A program made the position numbers and the translations under genes. Of a stretch of DNA of 64,000 nucleotides, positions 41,869-50,655 are shown one piece after another (position 1 is the first letter of the stretch; every line of letters begins with the position of its first letter). Under the pieces are notes generated by a model that did not search any database, was not told the origin of the DNA, and saw nothing but the letters and a program-made list of their open reading frames with translations. Source of the stretch: Clostridia bacterium (GTDB lineage: Bacteria > Bacillota > Clostridia > Lachnospirales > Lachnospiraceae); the NCBI GenBank assembly GCA_910576205.1, contig CAJTHL010000004.1:124001-188000 (forward strand), in the 5' to 3' direction.

Positions 41869-43599
41869 TTACAGCATTTTGTCGATCATGGCAAGCACTT
41901 CCCTGCCCAGGGCCTCAGACTTCGCGTCAGCGTCCTTTAGGGAGGTTCCCTTCACGCCGTAGTAGAATTTTACCTTGGGCTCAGTGCCGGAGGGGCGCAC
42001 GCAGAGCCATGCGTCGTCCGTCAGATCGTAGTACAGAACATTGGACGAGGGAAGGCCTGTGGAGGTCACTTCGCCGGTGGCAATGTTTTTCACGGTATCC
42101 TTCTTATAATCCCGGGCAGACAGCACCTTGTAGCCGCCGATCTCCTCCGGTGTGCTGTCCCGCAGGGTTTCCAGAATCTCCTGAATCTTCTGAAGTCCCT
42201 CAATGCCCTTTAAGGATACGGATTTAATGTCGTCCTTATAGTAGCCGTATTTCTCATACATGGCGATCATGGCATCCCAGAGGGTCATGCCTTTAGTCTT
42301 ATAGTAGGCCGCAGCCTCGCAGAGAGCCATGGTGGCCACAATGGCGTCCTTGTCCCTTGCATGGGTTCCGATCAGACAGCCGTAACTCTCCTCAAAGCCA
42401 AAGAGATACGTTCCCTTTCCGCTCTTCTCAAACCCGAGAATCTGCTGTCCAATATATTTAAAGCCTGTGAGAACCTCGATAAGTTTTACTTTGTATGCTT
42501 TCGCGATGGCATCCGCCATGTTGGAGGTCACGATGGTTTTAATCAGCGCGCCGTCCGCGGGAAGTCCTTTGTCTGCGCGCTGGCCGATCTCATAGTCTGC
42601 CAGAAGGCATCCGGACATATTTCCGGTGAGCACCATATACTCTCCCGTCCTGGAATCCCTGGCGTACACACCCAGACGGTCTGCATCCGGGTCTGTGGCC
42701 AGCACCAGATCCGCGTTTTTCTCCTTTGCCAGCTCAAGGGCCAGCTTAAAGGCAGCCTTGTCCTCCGGGTTGGGATAGCTCACCGTGGGGAATTCCCCGT
42801 CGGGAAGCTCCTGCTCCGGCACTACATAGACATTCTCAAAGCCCAGCTCCTTTAACACCCTGCGGGCCGGGATATTTCCGGTTCCGTGAAGAGGGGTATA
42901 AACGATGGTGAGATCCTTCTGGGCTTCCTTGATGCTGTCCCAGTGAATCACCTGTTTCTTTAACTCCTCAATATAGGCGTCGTCCACCTCCTGACCGATG
43001 GTCACATAGAGGCCTGCTTCTTCCGCCTCCTCTTTGGCCATGGTCTTTACCTGGGCGTAATCCGTCACCTTCTTCACTTCTGCCATAATGCCGCTGTCAT
43101 GGGGCGGGGTGATCTGGGCGCCGTCCTCCCAGTATACCTTGTAGCCGTTGTACTCCGGCGGGTTGTGGCTGGCCGTGATATTAATGCCCGCGATACAGCC
43201 TAGTTTGCGCACCGCGTAGGACAGCTCCGGCGTAGGTCTCAGGGATTCAAAACGGTAGGCCTTGATTCCGTTGGCCGCCAGGCATCTGGCCGCCTCGTCG
43301 GAAAACTCCGGGGACATGCGTCTGGAGTCGTAGGCGATAACCACGCCCCGGTCCTTTGCCCCTACCATGGCAATGTAGTTGGCAAGCCCCTGGGTGGTCT
43401 TGCGCACCGTGTAGATATTCATGCGGTTGGTTCCTGCGCCGATCACGCCCCGAAGTCCCGCGGTTCCAAATTCCAGATCCGTATAGAAGCGCTCTTTCAC
43501 TTCCTTATCATCATCGGCAATGCTCTTAAGCTCCGCCTTTGTGTCCTCGTCAAAATACGGGTTCGCAAGCCATGCTTCATACAATTCCTTATAATCCAT
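41869..43599 (-). CDS. phospho-sugar mutase (phosphoglucomutase/phosphomannomutase)
   Basis: 576 residues, typical of the longer Firmicute PgcA-like group. The catalytic phosphoserine motif TASHNPPEYNGYK has Ser144; DPDADRLG forms the metal loop; GFEESYG is the sugar-binding loop; RPSGTEPKVKFY binds phosphate at the C-terminus. It interconverts glucose-1-P and glucose-6-P (or mannose phosphates) for glycogen, lipid and surface-sugar synthesis. AGGAGG is before the ATG, and the leader contains a nested hairpin (separate entry). Confidence 0.93.
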   Translation of the reverse strand: MDYKELYEAWLANPYFDEDTKAELKSIADDDKEVKERFYTDLEFGTAGLRGVIGAGTNRMNIYTVRKTTQGLANYIAMVGAKDRGVVIAYDSRRMSPEFSDEAARCLAANGIKAYRFESLRPTPELSYAVRKLGCIAGINITASHNPPEYNGYKVYWEDGAQITPPHDSGIMAEVKKVTDYAQVKTMAKEEAEEAGLYVTIGQEVDDAYIEELKKQVIHWDSIKEAQKDLTIVYTPLHGTGNIPARRVLKELGFENVYVVPEQELPDGEFPTVSYPNPEDKAAFKLALELAKEKNADLVLATDPDADRLGVYARDSRTGEYMVLTGNMSGCLLADYEIGQRADKGLPADGALIKTIVTSNMADAIAKAYKVKLIEVLTGFKYIGQQILGFEKSGKGTYLFGFEESYGCLIGTHARDKDAIVATMALCEAAAYYKTKGMTLWDAMIAMYEKYGYYKDDIKSVSLKGIEGLQKIQEILETLRDSTPEEIGGYKVLSARDYKKDTVKNIATGEVTSTGLPSSNVLYYDLTDDAWLCVRPSGTEPKVKFYYGVKGTSLKDADAKSEALGREVLAMIDKML

Positions 43600-43621
43600 A
43601 GTATCCTCCTATTCCAGTTAT

Positions 43622-43696
43622 GCAGGCCCCGGCCCACGGCTATCAAAAGGATTTCTGGCCGCCTGAAACCCTTTTGTGTGTTATGCGGGGCCCTGC
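43622..43696 (-). promoter_or_regulatory. nested hairpin in the phosphohexomutase 5' leader
   Basis: Outer arms GCAGGGCCCCG and CGGGGCCTGC enclose a second stem CAAAAGG-TTTC/GAAA-CCTTTTG. There is no U-tract. Each outer arm is followed by GCATAAC-like bases on the minus strand. A TATAAT (about 43714-43719) without a clear -35 lies upstream. Confidence 0.5.
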
Positions 43697-43767
43697 TGTA
43701 TTTATTTTTTGATTATACCGCAATTTTACCTGAAATGGAATAAAAATCTATGTAAAATTAAGTAAAT

Positions 43768-44778
43768 TTAAATATTTACCGAAAAATCAAACAGCTCCCG
43801 CAGAAGCCGCAGCCGCTTCTCCTCCTGCTCCAGGAATTTCGTCAGCTTTTCACAGCTTTTCTCCGGTATCCAGGCCTTGTTTGTGTGGTAATAGTGGTTG
43901 GCCAGCTTCCATACCTTTTCCGGATAATAGAGACGCAAAGCCAGGTAATTCTGCTCCTCCCCGCTTATGGGCAGTATCCGCTCATACGCCTCCAGCATCC
44001 TGGCGCCCAGCTCCCGGTTCCAGTCGTGCTTCTCCATGATTTTGCGGAAAAACAGATAGAGGTCGTGTACCTGGATATCCATACAGCATCTGCCGAAATT
44101 GATAAGGGCTGTCTCACGGCGGGAAAACAGCACATTGTGGTGTACATATTCCCCGTGGCAGATATGGCGGTTTTTGCAGGCCCTCTCAAAAAGCTCCGGA
44201 TAAGCGGAATTTTCCAGAAGCCCCGCCGCGTGCCGGCTCATTTCCAGAAAATATGGGGCATGTTTTAAAAACAGCAGTTCGAATTCCCCTTTTTTCTGCC
44301 TGCCCCGGATAAACTGGCGGACTTTTTTAAGCTCCCGGTTATGTTTATCATAATCCGCCTGCACGGATGCGCCATAGAGCCTGGGCGCAGGCTCCTGGGG
44401 AAGCTCCTTCCAGAGGCCCCGGGTTTCCCTGTGAAAGCCGGCCAGAAATTCCATGGCCCGGCACAGCTCCTCCCTGTTTTTCGTATCACAGGCTTTTCCT
44501 TCCGGCCAGTCCTTTACAATATAATAGCTCCCTTCCGTATCCCTGGATAAATATTCTCCCTCCCGATTTGGATTGATACAATCCGTCATACATAGACCGG
44601 CCTGCTTTAGATGCTGCATCAACTGTTGTTCGTAGGGAAGGACCATCCGGGAGCCCGCAAATTCTTTCACTGTCTTTATTCCGTTTTCCGTTTCCACCAT
44701 GACGGTTCCCCGCCCCGGATAGGTGCGCAGTATTGCAAACTCATACTGTTCTAAGATCTGCAATGCTTTCTCATTCAC
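43768..44778 (-). CDS. CotS-like spore coat/aminoglycoside phosphotransferase-fold protein
   Basis: 336 residues from a GTG at 44778, with GGGGGG 6 nt upstream. It has the kinase-like fold of the CotS/YutH/YsxE group: MVLPYEQQLMQHLKQAG in the N-lobe, then ICHGEYVHHNVLF near residue 205 (catalytic loop H-G-x-x-x-x-N) and LINFGRCCMDIQVHDLYLF, where the usual D-F-x metal motif is N-F-G. CotS proteins are spore coat components; their kinase activity is uncertain, and the D-to-N change argues against normal catalysis. Its SD is within a hairpin (separate entry). Confidence 0.85.
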   Translation of the reverse strand: MNEKALQILEQYEFAILRTYPGRGTVMVETENGIKTVKEFAGSRMVLPYEQQLMQHLKQAGLCMTDCINPNREGEYLSRDTEGSYYIVKDWPEGKACDTKNREELCRAMEFLAGFHRETRGLWKELPQEPAPRLYGASVQADYDKHNRELKKVRQFIRGRQKKGEFELLFLKHAPYFLEMSRHAAGLLENSAYPELFERACKNRHICHGEYVHHNVLFSRRETALINFGRCCMDIQVHDLYLFFRKIMEKHDWNRELGARMLEAYERILPISGEEQNYLALRLYYPEKVWKLANHYYHTNKAWIPEKSCEKLTKFLEQEEKRLRLLRELFDFSVNI

Positions 44779-44822
44779 AAAAATCCCCCCGTTCCTTTCA
44801 TATCTATGAAAAAACGGAGGGA
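44779..44822 (-). terminator. terminator-like hairpin whose 3' arm holds the cotS-like ribosome-binding site
   Basis: Minus strand: CCCTCCGTT (to 44813) pairs with AACGGGGGG (44793-44785), inner TTTCAT/ATGAAA pairing, then ATTTTT and the GTG start. It begins directly at the cca stop, so it probably terminates proS-cca. GGGGGG is also the only SD for the cotS-like gene. Confidence 0.7.
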
Positions 44823-44823
44823 A

Positions 44824-46152
44824 TTATACGCCCTTTATCTGCTTTAAAAGATATTCTTTCTGATTGTATTCCGGGTGGTCTATAACCAGCTCCAGAAGCT
44901 CCCGTAAACTCTCTCCCACCTGCTTTCCCGGCGTCACCCCGGCCTGTATGAGATCGTGGCCTGTGACTGCCAGGTCCTTGAGAGAAAGGCAGTCCTTTTC
45001 CTCCAGAATCCGGCCATAAAGACGTTCCACCTCCGCCAGATTTTCAAGCTTCTCCTCCCAGTATATGGGATTCTGGGCCAGAATATCCCCTTTTCGCATC
45101 TCCAGATATAGCGGGAACAGTTCTTCCCCTATGCGGCTTACCAGGCGGCGCACCTGCCTGGGGGTGGGATTTTTCTCCCAGTCGTCGTGGAAGCGCACCA
45201 GGCGGCGCACCTTGTAAAGGGTATCGTTGTCAAAGCGCAGGCGATGAAGAATATCCGCGGCTATCTCCTCGCTGACGGCGCCATGTCCGTAAAAATGGTC
45301 GATACCCGTCTCATCCCTCTGCCGCGTCTTCGCCTTCCCCATATCGTGGAACAGCATTGCCAGCCGCAGAACCTTATCCGGGCGCACCCCGGTAAGCGCC
45401 CGCAGGGTATGCTCCCCCACATGGAAGCAGTGGTGCGGGTTCTCCTGGGGCGTCTCCATGCACCTGTCAAACTCCGGGAGAAGCACCGCCGTAATCCCGG
45501 TCTCATAGGCAGTCCGCAGTGTTTCCGGATGAGGGGAAACCAAAAGCTTTACAAGCTCTGCCTGGATCCGCTCCGCACTGATTTTTCTTAAGTTTTCCGC
45601 CAGCTCCTTCATAGCCTCCCTGGTGTTCTCCGCAATGGAAAATCCAAGCTGGGCAGAAAACCGCACGGCCCGCAGAATCCGGAGGGCGTCCTCCGAAAAC
45701 CGCTCCCTGGCTTCCCCCACACAGCGTATTACGCCGTTTTCCAGATCGTTAAGGCCTCCGAATATATCCTTCAGCCCTTCCGTCTCATTGTAGGCCATGG
45801 CGTTGATGGTGAAATCCCGCCTCTTTAAATCCTCCGCAAGGCTGGGGGTAAAGACTACTTCCTTTGGGTGACGGCCGTCCTCGTATTCCCCGTCAACCCG
45901 GTAAGTGGTCACCTCGAAGCCCTCCCGCTCCAGCATCACTGTCACCGTGCCGTGGCGAAGCCCCGTATCCAGTGTTCTGGAAAACAGTGCTTTTACCTCC
46001 GGGGGCAGGGCGGAGGTGGTAATATCCCAGTCCGCGGCCTTCCGGCCAAGTATGGCATCACGCACACAGCCGCCTACGACGTATGCTTCGTAGCCGGCTG
46101 CCTGCAAAGTATGGATGATATGAGCTGCCTTTTCAGGTATCTGAATCTGCAT
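44824..46152 (-). CDS. cca: CCA tRNA nucleotidyltransferase
   Basis: 442 residues from the ATG at 46152 (AGGAG 6 nt upstream). Class II motifs: VVGGCVRDAILGRKAADWDI with the catalytic D-x-D, RRDFTINAMAYN, and EDALRILRAVRFSAQLGF. A C-terminal HD-like domain includes AMLFHDMGKAK. It adds or repairs the 3' CCA of tRNAs; this is needed here because none of the seven tRNA genes encodes CCA. It lies 42 bp after proS. Confidence 0.94.
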   Translation of the reverse strand: MQIQIPEKAAHIIHTLQAAGYEAYVVGGCVRDAILGRKAADWDITTSALPPEVKALFSRTLDTGLRHGTVTVMLEREGFEVTTYRVDGEYEDGRHPKEVVFTPSLAEDLKRRDFTINAMAYNETEGLKDIFGGLNDLENGVIRCVGEARERFSEDALRILRAVRFSAQLGFSIAENTREAMKELAENLRKISAERIQAELVKLLVSPHPETLRTAYETGITAVLLPEFDRCMETPQENPHHCFHVGEHTLRALTGVRPDKVLRLAMLFHDMGKAKTRQRDETGIDHFYGHGAVSEEIAADILHRLRFDNDTLYKVRRLVRFHDDWEKNPTPRQVRRLVSRIGEELFPLYLEMRKGDILAQNPIYWEEKLENLAEVERLYGRILEEKDCLSLKDLAVTGHDLIQAGVTPGKQVGESLRELLELVIDHPEYNQKEYLLKQIKGV

Positions 46153-46194
46153 GGAAATCTCCTGTTTTAAGTTCCGCATCCACCGTGTGTTATA

Positions 46195-47631
46195 TCAGTA
46201 AGCCCTCCCCCAGTATACCAGCTTCCTGGCGGGCTTTCCGCAGCAGACGCAGGTGCCTGCGATCTCCTCCTGGTCAAAGGGGATGCAACGGGATGTTGCG
46301 GCCGTGTCCTCTTTAATCTTGTCCTCACAGGCCTGGTCGCCGCACCACATGCCCCGGATAAAGCCGGGCTTCCCGTTGACAGTCTCCACAAACTCGTCGT
46401 AATTGTGGGCGTCATAGACATGGGCGTCACGGTGTGCTCTGGCGCGCTCCAGCATATCCTTCTGCATGGTTTCCAGAAGCCCGGAGAGCTTCTCCTGAAG
46501 CTCGTCCAGGGAAACCACCAGCTTTTCCCTGGTATCCCGGCGCACAAGTACCGCCTGCCCTGCCTCAATGTCCTTTGGCCCAAGCTCAATCCGCACGGGA
46601 ATTCCCTTCATCTCCTGCTCGGAGAATTTCCATCCCGGGCTCTTGTCCGAGGCGTCCAGCTTTACCCTGAAGGATGCCGCCAGCCTGTCCTTTACTTCCC
46701 GGGCCTTCTCCAGTACGCCCTCTTTATGCTGGGCAATGGGAATCACCATTACCTGGGTGGGGGCAATCCTGGGGGGCAGTACCAGCCCGCTGTCGTCTCC
46801 GTGTACCATGATAATGGCCCCGATCATACGGGTGGTCATACCCCAGGAGGTCTGGTGTACATATTTTAAGGTATTGTCCTTGTCTGTAAACTGAATGCCA
46901 AAGGCCTTTGCGAAGCCGTCCCCGAAATTATGGCTGGTTCCCGACTGTAACGCTTTGCCGTCGTGCATCAGGGACTCTATGGTGTAGGTGGCCAAAGCCC
47001 CGGCAAATTTTTCCTTGTCCGTCTTCTGGCCCTTGATAACGGGAATCGCCAGCACCTCCTCGCAGAAGTCCGCGTAGACGTTCAGCATCTGGATGGTGCG
47101 CTCCTCGGCCTCCTGGGCGCTTGCATGGGCCGTATGCCCCTCCTGCCACAGGAATTCCCTGGAGCGCAGGAAAGGACGGGTGGTTTTCTCCCAGCGCACC
47201 ACGGAACACCACTGGTTGTACACCTTGGGCAGATCCCGGTAAGACTGGATTTCGTTTGCGTAGAAGTCGCAGAACAGGGTCTCCGAAGTAGGGCGCACGC
47301 ACATGCGCTCCTGCAGAGGCTCCGAGCCCCCATGGGTTACCCAGGCCACCTCCGGCGCAAATCCCTCCACATGGTCCTTCTCCTTCTGAAGCAGGCTTTC
47401 GGGGATAAACATGGGCAGATACACGTTCTCCACCCCGGTCTCCTTAAACCGCCGGTCCAGCTCCCTCTGGATATTCTCCCAGATGGCATAGCCCGCCGGC
47501 TTGATAACCATGCAGCCCTTTACGCTTGTATAGTCTACCAGCTCCGCCTTTTTCACCACATCCGTGTACCACTGGGCAAAATCCACGTCCATGGATGTAA
47601 TGGCTTCCACCAGTTTTTTTTCTTTCGCCAT
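46195..47631 (-). CDS. proS: prolyl-tRNA synthetase, short (archaeal/eukaryotic-like) type
   Basis: 478 residues from the ATG at 47631 (GGAGG upstream). Class II motifs: [18 protein letters not shown] (motif 1), [29 protein letters not shown] (motif 2), and [17 protein letters not shown] (motif 3). There is no editing INS domain between motifs 2 and 3, and a C-terminal extension with paired cysteines (CVCCG) is present, as in the ProS type 3 group. It charges tRNA-Pro. It has a strong promoter and is co-transcribed with cca. Confidence 0.95.
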   Translation of the reverse strand: MAKEKKLVEAITSMDVDFAQWYTDVVKKAELVDYTSVKGCMVIKPAGYAIWENIQRELDRRFKETGVENVYLPMFIPESLLQKEKDHVEGFAPEVAWVTHGGSEPLQERMCVRPTSETLFCDFYANEIQSYRDLPKVYNQWCSVVRWEKTTRPFLRSREFLWQEGHTAHASAQEAEERTIQMLNVYADFCEEVLAIPVIKGQKTDKEKFAGALATYTIESLMHDGKALQSGTSHNFGDGFAKAFGIQFTDKDNTLKYVHQTSWGMTTRMIGAIIMVHGDDSGLVLPPRIAPTQVMVIPIAQHKEGVLEKAREVKDRLAASFRVKLDASDKSPGWKFSEQEMKGIPVRIELGPKDIEAGQAVLVRRDTREKLVVSLDELQEKLSGLLETMQKDMLERARAHRDAHVYDAHNYDEFVETVNGKPGFIRGMWCGDQACEDKIKEDTAATSRCIPFDQEEIAGTCVCCGKPARKLVYWGRAY

Positions 47632-47693
47632 AATATTCTCCTCCCACATACAGATTTTACGGGGCGCTTTCCTGCATCCCGCACTCTCTGGTT

Positions 47694-47723
47694 ATTTTAT
47701 GCCTCCCCGGAAGCATTTGTCAA
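47694..47723 (-). promoter_or_regulatory. promoter of proS-cca
   Basis: Minus strand: -35 TTGACA (47723-47718), 18 bp spacer, -10 TAAAAT (47699-47694). Confidence 0.8.
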
Positions 47724-47762
47724 GGAAAATCCGTTTCTTTGCCTCCGGGCCTTTTTTGCGCA

Positions 47763-47791
47763 TTGACGCCGGGAACGGCTTGCTATAAAAT
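47763..47791 (+). promoter_or_regulatory. promoter of the 88-residue protein gene
   Basis: TTGACG (47763-47768), 17 bp spacer, TAAAAT (47786-47791), followed by AGGAG and the ATG at 47825. Confidence 0.7.
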
Positions 47792-47824
47792 AATACAAAA
47801 AACAAAAAGACAGGAGAATCCCCT

Positions 47825-48091
47825 ATGTTCCGTTTATGGGCTAAAATTTTCAAGGACAACCGTCTGCTCCGGGATACGGTGATCGTCAACGGAAGCGACG
47901 ACACCCGTACCCACAAAATCTTCCAGGCTATCAACGACGTATGCTATAAGTTTGATCTGGGAAATCCCCACTGGCTGGACGCTAATATCCGGGATTTCCA
48001 GAGACACGCCAAAGTCCGCTTTACCAGCGATAACTTTATAGAAGCCATCGACTTTGACTATCTGGAAATCCACGTTATCGAGGAGGATTAA
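47825..48091 (+). CDS. small conserved-looking protein of unknown function
   Basis: 88 residues. It is a charged, soluble sequence with mixed helix and strand and no signal peptide, membrane helix or cysteine-rich motif apart from a single Cys; the C-terminal IDFDYLEIHVIEED is acidic. It has a good promoter and AGGAG, so it is very likely a real gene. It is one of few plus-strand genes here, and its stop overlaps the convergent 48088-50655 gene by 4 bp. I do not recognise the family. Confidence 0.75.
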   Translation: MFRLWAKIFKDNRLLRDTVIVNGSDDTRTHKIFQAINDVCYKFDLGNPHWLDANIRDFQRHAKVRFTSDNFIEAIDFDYLEIHVIEED

Positions 48092-50655
48092 CGGTATCCG
48101 ATAAAGAGATTGCCCGCCTCCTCAAAAAACTCCCGGCTGTCGTTTATCCCCATCTTTCTGATGCCCTCATCCGGGTCAAAAAGTATGGTATTCTGGGGAT
48201 CATACCCCACGATCAGCACTGCATCCGAGGCTTCCGTCAGCGCCAGCACAGGCTTTCCCTGGCTCACGTAATAAAGGACATTGTCCAAAGTGCAGCCCGA
48301 CAAATCCAGAACCTCTTCCAGATTTTCATCTAAAACAGCATAGGCATTTTTCCCCTGCTCCAGGGCTCCCTTCACATCGGGATAGACCTTCTCAAAGTTC
48401 AGGATTGCCAGAAGGCAGGTCTCCAGGCCGCTCTCCCCAGGCTGGGGATGGGGTTCCTCGATGCCGCTGATCTGGGTTCTCGTCTTTCGTCCGCCCCGGT
48501 TCCAGATCAAGGTCTGCCTCTGGTCCGTCACCACGCCCATCACCTCGTCGGAGGCGGCCACAGCTTCCCGCACTGTATTGTAGGAGCTGATAAGACGGCC
48601 CCGTCCGTAGACGTAGTAGCGTTTCAGGCTTTCCTCATGTTCCAGCTCTATGGTGCGGTTTCCCTCAAACATCACCTGTTTGGGCATAAGCTTCCTGGGA
48701 TCCGCCGTCTCCCGCTTATCTGTAAATGCCAGCACAAATTCCCGCTTCTTATCGTTGGTGCTCTTTGTCTTGAGGAAGATCTTCTCCTCCTTCTCCTCCG
48801 CCTTGTTGGTGATAGGCTCCGGGGTGGCCTCCACATAGCTTCCGGACTCCGTCTTTGTCACACAGGCCAGGGATATCCGGTTGTCCTCCATGGACACATC
48901 CAGGACATACTTTCCCTTTTCCCCGTACTCAAATTCCCGGATCGTCTCGCCGGCCTGGCCCTGGATAGAGATCTTATACATGGGAAACACCGTGTTGCCC
49001 ACCGGATCCCGTACAATATCCGCCTGGTCTGCCGCGCCCCAGATAAAGTCTGTCCCCATAAATCCAAGGCCCCGCACATATTCCCCCGTCCCTGCGGTGA
49101 TGGTCTGCGTCCTGCCTGTGTCCAGGTTCAGAAGAAACACCTTTTCCGCCTCGTATAGGGTATTCCCGTCCTGCCAGGCCATAATGCCCCGGTCCACGGA
49201 CAGCCAGCAGCACTCCTTGGACAGCCCCTGGGCGATCATCCTGCATTCTCTCGTATCCAGATCTATAACATAAATATTTCCCTCCAGATAGAGGTACAGC
49301 ATTTTGTCCTGGGTCACATAAGCCAGATCCCCCAGCTCCTCCTTCAGCATGGCATAGGGCTTTCTGCTCTTAAGGAAAACCTTCTCCTCCACTGTATTGG
49401 CCACGGAATCATAGTGATACACCGCAACGCCGGTTTTTCCCTCATGGTTTCCCCGGTTCATGTAGCCGTAAAGCAGGAAGTCCATGCTTCCGGCCTCGTC
49501 GATATTCATAATGCGGATATCATGGTCTGTAAACCCGGCGCGGATATCCCACCCGTCCCGGAATCCCATCACATATATCAGGTTGTTGCGGGCCACGTCA
49601 TAACTCCACAGCTCCCCGTTCTGCACAAAGGCCACGATATTCTCTTCCTCATTTTTCAAGTAGTGTACATCCTCGTCCAGAATCCCCAGCTCCAGCTGAT
49701 CTTCCCCAAAAACTCCAGAGTCCTCCTCAAAAATGCGGTTGGTGGTGCGGTAGTAATCCAGCAGGTACATCCTCTGTTCCGTGTAGCGGATGCGGAAATA
49801 TTCCTGCACCTGGTAATATTCCGTCTTTCCGTCCTCGTCCCGGTACTGGTTCACAAAATCCAGGTGCAGTGCCGTCACGGAAGGGTCGATCTCCGTCACA
49901 TAGACGTCTACGTCTGAATAGGGCTCTATATTCATCTGATCCCAGATAATCTGACGGTATCTGGAGTGGATGCTGACTTCCCCAAGAGTAGCGTTGTCCG
50001 CAGTGGAATCAGACTCCAGGTACTGGGTAATGCTAACCTTATTTTCCTTATCATAGGTGGCGTCGTGCCAGATCTTGGCAAATTCCAGACAGGCGTCCAG
50101 GCTGTTCTCTCCAATATTGGCTATTCTGGAATAGTAGGAGATCGTGGCCCCTTTCTCCGTCTCAAGCTGGATAATCAAGGCATATTCCTCCCCGGGATCC
50201 AGAAGATCCTTGATGGGCAGCTCCGCCTCTATGCGGTTGCTGCGGATGGTAAATCCGGCTTCCGTATCCTCAATGAGCCGTTCATGATCCAGAGAGCGCA
50301 CCTCGTAAAAAATATGGGAGACCGTCGTCTCATAGGGGTCTACCACAATCGAGAGTTTCCTGTCCTCCGGAAGGGGAATCACGTCTCCCCGGATGGATTT
50401 TCCGTCCATTTCCCCCACATGGCCGTGCATACGGTTCATCTCCCGTCCGTTCAGCACAACCGAAACCAGGGGCAGGGAAGCCTTTGCCATGGAATCCATC
50501 AGTTCATTATTTCCCGCGGACATGTAATGGCCCATAATGAGGATTCCAAGGAAAAAGGCTATTATAACAGAAATGATTTTCAAGATCAGTTTTTTCAACC
50601 GGGTTTGTCCTCCATTTTCGTTCCGCATCCGTGATGCTGTTTTCCAGTTCCGCAT
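48088..50655 (-). CDS. membrane-anchored extracytoplasmic protein with a C-terminal papain-like (C39-type) degenerate domain
   Basis: 855 residues from the ATG at 50655 (GGAG 7 nt upstream); 50628 is an alternative. One N-terminal membrane helix (about 23-42) is followed by a long external part with beta-propeller-like repeats (VARNNLIYVMGF, QDKMLYLYLEGNIYVIDLD, EKVFLLNLDTGR). The last 130 residues look like a C39-type peptidase fold: GLETCLLAIL, then GKPVLALTEASDAVLIVGYDPQNTILFDPDEG. The position where a catalytic His is expected reads SDAV, so the domain is probably inactive. The start overlaps the methyltransferase gene by about 60 bp. Function unknown. Confidence 0.7.
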   Translation of the reverse strand: MRNWKTASRMRNENGGQTRLKKLILKIISVIIAFFLGILIMGHYMSAGNNELMDSMAKASLPLVSVVLNGREMNRMHGHVGEMDGKSIRGDVIPLPEDRKLSIVVDPYETTVSHIFYEVRSLDHERLIEDTEAGFTIRSNRIEAELPIKDLLDPGEEYALIIQLETEKGATISYYSRIANIGENSLDACLEFAKIWHDATYDKENKVSITQYLESDSTADNATLGEVSIHSRYRQIIWDQMNIEPYSDVDVYVTEIDPSVTALHLDFVNQYRDEDGKTEYYQVQEYFRIRYTEQRMYLLDYYRTTNRIFEEDSGVFGEDQLELGILDEDVHYLKNEEENIVAFVQNGELWSYDVARNNLIYVMGFRDGWDIRAGFTDHDIRIMNIDEAGSMDFLLYGYMNRGNHEGKTGVAVYHYDSVANTVEEKVFLKSRKPYAMLKEELGDLAYVTQDKMLYLYLEGNIYVIDLDTRECRMIAQGLSKECCWLSVDRGIMAWQDGNTLYEAEKVFLLNLDTGRTQTITAGTGEYVRGLGFMGTDFIWGAADQADIVRDPVGNTVFPMYKISIQGQAGETIREFEYGEKGKYVLDVSMEDNRISLACVTKTESGSYVEATPEPITNKAEEKEEKIFLKTKSTNDKKREFVLAFTDKRETADPRKLMPKQVMFEGNRTIELEHEESLKRYYVYGRGRLISSYNTVREAVAASDEVMGVVTDQRQTLIWNRGGRKTRTQISGIEEPHPQPGESGLETCLLAILNFEKVYPDVKGALEQGKNAYAVLDENLEEVLDLSGCTLDNVLYYVSQGKPVLALTEASDAVLIVGYDPQNTILFDPDEGIRKMGINDSREFFEEAGNLFIGYR

